From: Clostridium sp. CAG:510
Lineage (GTDB): Bacteria > Bacillota > Clostridia > Lachnospirales > Lachnospiraceae
Reading direction: 5' to 3'
Assembly (NCBI GenBank): GCA_000434615.1
Contig: FR880814.1
Span: 1 to 64,000, forward strand
DNA length: 64,000 bases
This document shows positions 57,876-64,000 of the stretch, piece after piece (position 1 is the first letter of the stretch; each line of letters begins with the position of its first letter). A program made the position numbers and the translations under genes. The notes beneath the pieces were generated by a model, which searched no databases, was not told where the DNA came from, and saw nothing but the letters and a program-made list of their open reading frames with translations.

Positions 57876-59076
57876 TTTTGTTTCCTCCTTCCTTCTTGTC
57901 CTTCATCATATCAATAAATCTGTCAAACAGATAGCCGGAGTCCTGCGGTCCGGGGCATGCTTCCGGATGGTACTGCACCGTGAAGATGCGTTTGCCGGTG
58001 TAGGAAAGACCTTCGTTGGTTCCGTCGTTTACATTGATGAAAGCGGGAACCGCGATCTCCGGGTCCAAGTTGTCCGTGTCTACCACATAGCCATGGTTCT
58101 GGGAAGAAATATACACTCTTCCTGTGGCAAGGTCCTTGACCGGATGGTTGCCGCCTCTGTGTCCGTATTTTAATTTATGAGTATCCGCTCCTGTGGCAAG
58201 CGCCATAAGCTGATGGCCTAAGCAGATAGCAAAAATAGGAATATCCGTGTCATAGAGCTTTTTAATCTCTTTAATAATTTCGGTGCACTCCTTCGGGTCT
58301 CCCGGTCCGTTGGAAAGCATGATGCCGTCCGGTGCATCCGCAATGATTTCTTCCGCTTTTGTCTGTGCGGGATAAATGGTTACCTCGCAGCCTCTCTGGC
58401 AAAGAGAATGAGGAATGTTTCTCTTTGCGCCGAAGTCCATCAGCGCTACCTTTAAGCCGGCTCCGTTCAGTTCCTTTACCATGGAGGGGCGCATCTCACG
58501 CTTTCCTGCTTCATAATCGGCTTTCACGAAAACGGCAGAACCGGAAATGGGGCCGTTGTCGGCAAGATCCTTAGAAGGCGCCATGGTATATTTTTCACTG
58601 CAGGTTACTTTTTCCACCACATTGCCCGTGGTATAAGCCTTTAACTTCGGAATGACTTCCTCTAACTTGTAATCGGCATTGGTGGTAATCATACCGTTCA
58701 TGGTACCCTTTTCTCTCAAAATCCGGACCAGGGCTCTGGTGTCGATGCCTTCGATACCGGGAACGCCGTTCTCCTCAAGATATTCCTGAATGCTTACATC
58801 GCATCTGAAATTGCTGGGAATTCTGGATAATTCCCTTACAATAAATCCGTCCGGCCAGGGCTTTAACGACTCACAGTCCTCTCTGCACACACCGTAGTTT
58901 CCAATCAAAGGGTATGTCATACATACAGCCTGTCCCGCGTAGGAAGGGTCCGTCAATACCTCTAAGTAACCGGCCATTGAAGTATTAAATACGATTTCGC
59001 TGATAATTTCCTTATCCGCGCCGATATGATTTCCTTCAAATACGGTTCCGTCTTCCAAGATTAAAAATGCCTTCAT
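57868..59076 (-). CDS. carA: Carbamoyl-phosphate synthase small subunit
   Basis: About 402 residues from the ATG at 59076 (SD AGAGGAG). N-terminal CPSase domain (LEDGTVFEGNHIGA, NTSMAGYLEVLTDPSY) and class I glutaminase (FAICLGHQLMALATG with the Cys nucleophile, QYHPEACPGP with His and Glu). No long leader or attenuator precedes it: the promoter leaves only about 60 bases. Confidence 0.97.
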
Positions 59077-59143
59077 ACATGCTCCTCTCTGCATATTCCT
59101 CCATGCTTGATATTCCTGTTATTTATCTTTGCGCAATCGTTTT

Positions 59144-59172
59144 ATTATAGCATAAGTCATTTTGCGATTCAA
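59144..59172 (-). promoter_or_regulatory. Promoter of carAB
   Basis: Minus strand TTGAAT (59167-59172), 17-bp spacer, TATAAT (59144-59149). Confidence 0.75.
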
Positions 59173-59183
59173 CTCATTTTCTA

Positions 59184-59213
59184 TTGCCAAAAAGCGGTTT
59201 TTTCTTTTATAAT
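59184..59213 (+). promoter_or_regulatory. Promoter of alaX
   Basis: TTGCCA (59184-59189), 18-bp spacer, TATAAT (59208-59213), divergent from the carAB promoter. Confidence 0.75.
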
Positions 59214-59253
59214 AATCCATATCATTTATAAGAAAAAGGAGCTTTCACGTAAA

Positions 59254-60411
59254 ATGACCGAAAAAATATATGACACAAATCCCCATATTACCCAATTTGA
59301 AGCCACAGTGCTGTCCTGCGTGCCCGTAAATGACTGCTTTGCCGTTATTCTGGACCGCACCGCTTTTTTCCCCGAAGAAGGCGGCCAGGGCTCCGACAGC
59401 GGTACGCTTGGCTCCCTCCCCGTACTGCATGTGTCCATTGGCAAAGACAATACCCTGACGCATTTCCTGCCGTCCCCTCTTCCCGTAGGCGAAAAGGTAT
59501 CCGGCACGGTGGACTGGGAACAACGCTTTGACTATATGCAGCAGCACACCGGCGAACATATTCTGTCCGGTCTCATGCATAAAAAATGGGGCTACGACAA
59601 CGTAGGCTTCCATCTCAGTAATGATTATACCACATTAGATGTAAACGGTTCCATTTCTTTGGAAGATATTTCCGAATTGGAAAAAGCAGCCAACCGGGTG
59701 ATATTTGAGAATCTCCCCGTAAAGGCCTACTTCCCTTCTCCCGAGGAACTATCTTCCCTTTCCTACCGCAGCAAAATCGAAATTGAAGGGGCCGTCCGGA
59801 TTGTGGAAATCCCCGGAGTGGACCTCTGTGCCTGCTGTGCTCCCCATGTGGACACCACCGATCAGATCGGACTTATCAAAATCACCGAAGCCGTTTCCCA
59901 CCGCGGCGGCATGCGACTTACCATAAAATGCGGCATGCGTGCCCTCGCCGATTACGGTACAGACCTTTCCGTTCTCCGCCTTTTAAGCAACAGCCTTTCG
60001 GTACCCTTTGAAAAAATCCCGGATGCCGTGGAGCACTTAAAGCAGGAGGCTTTTGAAAAGCAGCAGCGTATCAATGCGCTTCAGGAAAAACTGCTCCTGC
60101 AGTCCCTCTCCTCCCTGCCGTCGTACGTCGAAACGGACCATGCCGTTTTGTTTACGGAGCCCATGGATGTAAAGGCTGTCCGCAATGCGGTCAATACCCT
60201 GACGGCTTCCTATCCCGGCTATTCGGTTCTGTTCTCCGGTTCGGACGATACCGGCTACACCTTTATTGCCGGAGGCGGCGAAGCCTTCGACTGCACGCAG
60301 TTAGCGGCTATCCTTCGGGAAAAGCTTTCCGCCAAGTGCGGCGGCTCAAAAAAAATGATACAGGGCAATGTAAATGCCACGAAGGAGGCCATCCTCGCTG
60401 TATTACCGTAA
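59254..60411 (+). CDS. alaX: Alanyl-tRNA editing protein, AlaX-L type with DHHA1 domain
   Basis: 385 residues from the ATG at 59254 (SD AAGGAG). N-terminal second-additional domain: FPEEGGQGSDSGTL, QQHTGEHILSGL (zinc HxxxH) and CACCAPHVDTT. C-terminal DHHA1 region ends CGGSKKMIQGNVNA. It removes Ser or Gly mischarged on tRNA-Ala in trans. Confidence 0.93.
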   Translation: MTEKIYDTNPHITQFEATVLSCVPVNDCFAVILDRTAFFPEEGGQGSDSGTLGSLPVLHVSIGKDNTLTHFLPSPLPVGEKVSGTVDWEQRFDYMQQHTGEHILSGLMHKKWGYDNVGFHLSNDYTTLDVNGSISLEDISELEKAANRVIFENLPVKAYFPSPEELSSLSYRSKIEIEGAVRIVEIPGVDLCACCAPHVDTTDQIGLIKITEAVSHRGGMRLTIKCGMRALADYGTDLSVLRLLSNSLSVPFEKIPDAVEHLKQEAFEKQQRINALQEKLLLQSLSSLPSYVETDHAVLFTEPMDVKAVRNAVNTLTASYPGYSVLFSGSDDTGYTFIAGGGEAFDCTQLAAILREKLSAKCGGSKKMIQGNVNATKEAILAVLP

Positions 60412-60419
60412 TCCGCAAA

Positions 60420-60466
60420 AAACACCCATAAGACTGTCATTTCCGACAATCTCATGGGTGTCTTTT
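60420..60466. terminator. Bidirectional terminator between alaX and the ABC transporter operon
   Basis: ACACCCATAAGACTGTC and GACAATCTCATGGGTGT pair with short mismatches, flanked by A and T runs. Confidence 0.85.
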
Positions 60467-61299
60467 TATACTAAAACCTTGGATAAAAATTCTTTTAAAC
60501 GAGGGTTCTTCGGATTTGCGAAAAATTCTGCCGGAGGCGCACTCTCCAAAATCTGTCCGTCATCAATAAACAGAACATTGGTCGCCACTTCCTTGGCAAA
60601 TCCCATTTCGTGAGTCACGATAATCATGGTCATGCCCTCTTTGGCAAGCGCTTTCATCAAATCAAGAACTTCTCCTACCATTTCCGGATCCAGCGCACTG
60701 GTGGGTTCGTCAAACAAAATGACATCCGGCTTCATGGCAAGACTTCTGACAATGGCAACTCTCTGCTTCTGTCCTCCGGAAAGTGTGGAGGGATACACAT
60801 TTGCTTTATCCTCCAGACCGATTTTCCGAAGAAGCTCCAGAGCTTCCGCCTTTGCCTCTTCCTTAATCTTTGCCGGAGTGGTGTTTATGGGCACCGGCTC
60901 CTTTTTTGCATCCTTTTTACGGAATACATTGGAAATTTTAAGGAAAAAATTCTTTTTCTTTGCTTTTCTTAAATCCTGACATCTTACATACACGGGAGCC
61001 AGCATAATATTCTGCAGCACGTTCTTGTTGTTAAACAGGTTGAAATGCTGAAATACCATGCCCATGTGTCTTCTGTGCACGTTGATATCCACTCTCATAT
61101 CGGCAATATCCACACCGTTGAATATAATCTGTCCGCCGGTGGGATCTTCCATACAGTTTAAGCATCTTAAAAAAGTACTTTTACCGGAACCGGAAGGACC
61201 GATTACCACGACGATATCACCCTTGTTGATGGTTACATCAATACCCTTTAAGACTTCGGTATCTCCAAATTTCTTTTTCAGATTAATGACGTCTATCAC
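60466..61299 (-). CDS. Polar amino-acid ABC transporter ATPase with an inserted segment
   Basis: 277 residues; typical GlnQ/HisP is about 240. Walker [17 protein letters not shown]-loop [11 protein letters not shown], signature [15 protein letters not shown], Walker [14 protein letters not shown] and switch His VTHEMGF are intact. Between Q-loop and signature is a Lys-rich insert of about 37 residues ([20 protein letters not shown] and neighbours). GTG start, overlapping the permease gene by 17 bases. Confidence 0.93.
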   Translation of the reverse strand: MIDVINLKKKFGDTEVLKGIDVTINKGDIVVVIGPSGSGKSTFLRCLNCMEDPTGGQIIFNGVDIADMRVDINVHRRHMGMVFQHFNLFNNKNVLQNIMLAPVYVRCQDLRKAKKKNFFLKISNVFRKKDAKKEPVPINTTPAKIKEEAKAEALELLRKIGLEDKANVYPSTLSGGQKQRVAIVRSLAMKPDVILFDEPTSALDPEMVGEVLDLMKALAKEGMTMIIVTHEMGFAKEVATNVLFIDDGQILESAPPAEFFANPKNPRLKEFLSKVLV

Positions 61300-61993
61300 T
61301 TTTTCTCAGGCTCCTTTCCATAATCTTAATGCCTCCGCTGATAAGCAGCACTATCACTATATAAATGATGGCCATTACCAGGTAAGGAACCATAAACTCG
61401 TAACTGTTGCTTCCGATGTAGTTGAATGCCACATACAAATCAGCTGCGCCTACAAAGCTTACTACGGAAGTTTCCTTAATCAGAGCAATAAACTCATTTC
61501 CCAAAGTCGGCAGAATATTTTTCACCGCCTGCGGAATGACAATTTTCATCATGGTCGTACCAAAGCTTAAGCCTACGGCACGTCCCGCCTCCATCTGTCC
61601 GTGGTCCACGGAAAGAATACCGCTTCGCATGATTTCCGAAATATAGGCACCGCTGTTTAATCCAAATACCAGAATGGATACATTTACGCCCGTCATTTTC
61701 ACTCCTATAATCGGCAGCATAACATAATAAAATACCAGAAGCTGCACCACCATGGGAGTACCTCGGAAGAGCCCTACATAAAAGCTGCAGAATCCATTTA
61801 AAATTCTCGGAAGCACCTTGTATTTGGGAATGACCCTCACAGTGGCAATCAGCGTACCGATGACAATACCGATAATAAGACCGATTACCGCAATCAGAAG
61901 AGTATTCTTAAGGCCTTCCACAACCTTAACGTAACCGTTCTGTTCAATAAAAATGTTTATGAATTTATCTACTTTCAGATTAAAATTGCCCAT
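61283..61993 (-). CDS. Polar amino-acid ABC transporter permease
   Basis: 236 residues with about five membrane segments. LRNT-like start ([19 protein letters not shown] in parts), [20 protein letters not shown] and the EAA loop [34 protein letters not shown] (core AGRAVGLSF...IPQAVKN). Belongs to the HisM/GlnP family; works with the ATPase and binding protein on either side. Confidence 0.95.
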   Translation of the reverse strand: MGNFNLKVDKFINIFIEQNGYVKVVEGLKNTLLIAVIGLIIGIVIGTLIATVRVIPKYKVLPRILNGFCSFYVGLFRGTPMVVQLLVFYYVMLPIIGVKMTGVNVSILVFGLNSGAYISEIMRSGILSVDHGQMEAGRAVGLSFGTTMMKIVIPQAVKNILPTLGNEFIALIKETSVVSFVGAADLYVAFNYIGSNSYEFMVPYLVMAIIYIVIVLLISGGIKIMERSLRKSDRRH

Positions 61994-62029
61994 GAAATCT
62001 TTTCAGTACCTTTCTGTTTTCGCTTTTAC

Positions 62030-62899
62030 TTACTGCATCTTGTTGATGGCTTCGGTAATGCATTTAGCAGGTGCGGAGTCAATGATCACATATTTGATGT
62101 TGCCGTTAATCAAATCCTGTACGGCAAGGGAACCGTTCTTGTAGGGAACACATTCTGCTGCGGAAATTCCTGCGAATCCCCAGCTCTCATCACCTTCTAC
62201 ATAGAACTGACCGGTAGTACCGTTCTGCGCACCGATCTTAACGCCGCCTTCTGCTGCTTTTTCGTTTAACTTGGCTTCTACATCTTCTGCGCTCTTGCAG
62301 TCATCGAAATCGGTATCATCGGCCATAACAATCAGTCTCTGGGAAGCGCTGTAGTACGGATTGGAGAAATCTACATATTCTTTTCTGTCTTCCTTAATGG
62401 TAAGACCTGCCATAGCGATGTCGCATTTCTGCTGGCCTACGGAAAGACAAACCGCATCGAAATCCATGTTCTGGATAACCAGCTCTTTGCCAAGATAATC
62501 GGCAAGTGCTGCTGCGATTTCCATATCGATACCATAGTAGCTTTCACCCTGCATGTATTCAAAAGGCTCAAATGCTGCGTTGGTTGCTATTACAAGCTGA
62601 TCCTTGGATTCATCTAAAGCTGCAGACTGTACGCCTTCCGGAGTGCCGGAGCCGAAGTAACGGTCACAGATTTCATCAAAGGTACCGTTTGTTTTGATTT
62701 CCTCAATAAATTCATTTACTTTCTCAAGCAGTTCCGGCTGTGTCTTATCCACACCGAATGCATATTCTTCACTGGTTAAGTCCACATCGATGACTTTGGT
62801 CTGCTTGGAACCGGAAGTACCGGCTTCTTTGCTGCCGCATCCTGCAAGGGTAGCTGCAGCGGTTACACATGTTAATACGATTGCTAATAACTTTTTCAT
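62030..62899 (-). CDS. Lipoprotein amino-acid binding protein with a circularly permuted layout
   Basis: 289 residues, SD AGGAGG. Lipobox LAGC at Cys21. Residues 35-87 (KVIDVDLTSEEYAFGVDK, ELLEKVNEFIEEIKTNGTFD, ICDRYFG) read like the C-terminal end of an ordinary SBP_bac_3 protein. From about residue 100 the normal N-terminus appears (QLVIATNAAFEPFEYMQG) and runs through GIDMEIAAALAD, AMAGLTI and FSNPYYSASQ, stopping early at IDSAPAKCITEAINKMQ, where the segment found at the start would normally follow. So the last fold elements have been moved to the front. Confidence 0.93.
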   Translation of the reverse strand: MKKLLAIVLTCVTAAATLAGCGSKEAGTSGSKQTKVIDVDLTSEEYAFGVDKTQPELLEKVNEFIEEIKTNGTFDEICDRYFGSGTPEGVQSAALDESKDQLVIATNAAFEPFEYMQGESYYGIDMEIAAALADYLGKELVIQNMDFDAVCLSVGQQKCDIAMAGLTIKEDRKEYVDFSNPYYSASQRLIVMADDTDFDDCKSAEDVEAKLNEKAAEGGVKIGAQNGTTGQFYVEGDESWGFAGISAAECVPYKNGSLAVQDLINGNIKYVIIDSAPAKCITEAINKMQ

Positions 62900-62970
62900 A
62901 ACTTTCCTCCTGTTTCAATATGCATTTTCATGCATTTATTTGCATAATATACCACTTTACATAAGAAAAA

Positions 62971-63500
62971 TCAATCCATTGCCGGCATTTCTTTTTGTAT
63001 TTCTTTCGGTACCTTCTTCTGCTTTTCATATTCCCGGATATACAGGTACAGCCCGATGCTTCCCGCTATCACTTCCGACACCGGGAAAGCCAGCCAGGTA
63101 TAGCTAAGCCCTATCAGGGAAAACAGGCGCAGAAGCTGTACCGGGATTCCCTCAAAGCAAGACACGCCGATGAGCATGAAGGTCATGGAAAACAGAATGG
63201 CATCCTTCATAATGCCGTGGCATTTTTCATAATCCTTCCTGGTATAAGTGTAGCTTAACAGCGGCACGATGCAGGTCTGCAGTCCCATCAGCGGAATAAA
63301 GAAAAAGGTCTGCAGCTTGTAATACAGTCCCAGTACCGTTACCGCTTCATCGGAAAAGCCCGCTAAAATAATATTTAATGCCACAATGTAAACCGTGTAG
63401 AGCATCTGCATCAGAATGGACGGATAACCCAGCCGGTAAATTTTTGCCGCATATCCCTTGAATTCTCTCCACACGGGAGGTTTTCTTATGGCGGAGGAAG
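62971..63500 (-). pseudogene. Remnant of a MATE-family efflux transporter
   Basis: The open frame continues to 63555 but its first residues are a translated tRNA terminator. Similarity to MATE transporters starts at KIYRLGYPSILMQMLYTVYIV and includes GLYYKLQTFFFIPLMGLQ, then jumps from 'IPVQLLRLFS' to 'LSYTWLAFPVSEV', skipping about 60 residues. Thus the N-terminal half and an internal block are both missing. It lies directly behind tRNA-Leu. Confidence 0.75.
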
Positions 63501-63536
63501 TAATCACGGCTGCCACAATCCTGTTTCTTATAAAGA

Positions 63537-63564
63537 AAAAAGACCCTTGATACAATCAAGAGTC
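63537..63564 (-). terminator. Terminator of tRNA-Leu
   Basis: Minus strand GACTCTTGA, loop, TCAAGGGTC followed by TTTTTTC. Confidence 0.9.
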
Positions 63565-63567
63565 TTA

Positions 63568-63651
63568 TGCGGAAGAAGGGACTTGAACCCTCACGTACGT
63601 ACATACACATGAACCTGAATCATGCCTGTCTGCCAATTCCAGCACTTCCGC
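63568..63651 (-). tRNA. tRNA-Leu (anticodon CAG)
   Basis: 84-nt class II tRNA: acceptor GCGGAAG/CTTCCGC, anticodon stem CATGA/TCATG with loop TTCAGGT, a long variable arm around GTATGTACGTAC, and T-loop TTCAAGT. Confidence 0.95.
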
Positions 63652-63662
63652 AAGCAAGACAT

Positions 63663-63691
63663 ATTGTATCGTCTTTTTGACATTCTGTCAA
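63663..63691 (-). promoter_or_regulatory. Promoter of tRNA-Leu
   Basis: Minus strand TTGACA (63686-63691), 17-bp spacer, TACAAT (63663-63668), about 12 bases before the tRNA. Confidence 0.9.
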
Positions 63692-63721
63692 CCCTAAATT
63701 TTTTCTTTTTTTCACACAATA

Positions 63722-63778
63722 GAAAAAGCCACGCACTCCGCATGTTTTGCACCGCTTTGTGTATGGCTTTCTTTTATG
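63722..63778 (-). terminator. Probable terminator of the window-edge gene
   Basis: AAAGCCA...TGGCTTT arms flank a 30-40-base interior with T/A runs at both ends, directly after the stop at 63790. Confidence 0.55.
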
Positions 63779-63789
63779 TACTTCTTATT

Positions 63790-64000
63790 TTAGAAATATA
63801 AATTCAACAGATTTCCGGTGTTGTAGTTGTTGCCGTATCTGCCGTTTGCCGTATAGGTACCTGCCTTGCTTGCCTCACTGTCCGCCGCAAAATTAATCAT
63901 GGATGCCTGTGCGGAAACACGGTAACCATAGGAACCGTTGCCCTGGAACAAAGACTTTGCAGTACTTACATCCGCCTTCATGAAGCTGTCCTTGTCAATG
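63790..64000 (-). CDS. C-terminal end of a FliD-like or unknown protein (cut by window edge)
   Basis: The frame is open to the window end, so the 5' part is missing. The visible 69 residues include DKDSFMKADVSTAKSLFQGNG, cited in parts as DSFMKADVS and AKSLFQGNGSYGYRV, and SAQASMINFAAD, with a Gly/Asn/Tyr-rich end finishing NLLNLYF. The pattern 'x..L...DVxxxKxLFxG' resembles the end of flagellar cap FliD proteins, but too little is present for certainty. Confidence 0.5.
   Translation of the reverse strand, partial: IDKDSFMKADVSTAKSLFQGNGSYGYRVSAQASMINFAADSEASKAGTYTANGRYGNNYNTGNLLNLYF

Noticed and set aside
59077..59143. PyrR-type attenuator before carA
   Set aside because: The leader is only about 60 bases and contains no terminator/antiterminator pair.

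Overview
The window looks like chromosome from a Gram-positive anaerobe of the Clostridia, most likely a Lachnospiraceae relative. Evidence: the order rimP-nusA-rnpM-rplGA-infB-rbfA-nrnA-truB-ribF, a SigH-type sporulation sigma factor, an indolepyruvate:ferredoxin oxidoreductase operon, a folB-folK fusion, AGGAGG ribosome binding sites, near-consensus sigma-A promoters, and very large secreted proteins built from Ig-like, InlB-like and 'YTGK...DYTVSYKNN' modules. No rRNA genes, CRISPR array, phage or intact insertion sequence is visible. Nearly all genes lie on the minus strand.

Region 1 (1-13.1 kb) is an accessory surface locus. Two giant secreted proteins (1696 and about 2345 residues) share an InlB-like domain, seven C-terminal modules in the same order, and an aromatic C-terminal tail, on unrelated N-termini (CHAP plus ricin lectin; DUF285 repeats plus propeller-like and CARDB regions). 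The larger one has a perfect TTGACA-N17-TATAAT promoter with a 16-bp palindrome in its spacer and a divergent XRE regulator. The smaller one has 21-bp-phased direct repeats upstream of its -10. Region 2 (13-15.4 kb) holds a possible small RNA, an SmtB-type metal sensor, an NlpC/P60 hydrolase and a 51-bp tandem repeat.

Region 3 (15.4-24.4 kb) is the nusA-infB operon. infB contains an apparent +1 frameshift in a 45-bp tandem repeat. The operon has a structured leader, a duplicated hairpin/SD segment before nusA and a repeated intergenic element before rbfA. Region 4 (24.4-30.3 kb) is iorA-iorB-paaK-ACT-Na+ symporter, for aryl-pyruvate/aryl-acetate metabolism. Region 5 (30.3-34.5 kb) is folC-folE-HD-folP-folBK, with an HD protein where the pathway lacks an assigned phosphatase.

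Region 6 (34.5-44.4 kb) has two small-permease-like membrane proteins, a PH-domain protein, a nitroreductase, pyrBI, ylmH, a zinc locus (ZIP transporter plus two CobW GTPases, one with a His/Cys/Asp tandem repeat), tRNA-Thr and a cation/proton antiporter. Region 7 (44.4-54.7 kb) is housekeeping: sigH, rlmB, mrnC, cysS, ispF, a Suv3-like helicase, tRNA-Val, tRNA-Met, argS and queH. Region 8 (54.7-64 kb) has carAB, alaX, an amino-acid ABC transporter whose binding protein looks circularly permuted, a decayed MATE gene beside tRNA-Leu, and the 3' end of a possible FliD-like gene. carAB and pyrBI together supply early pyrimidine synthesis; carAB also serves arginine.
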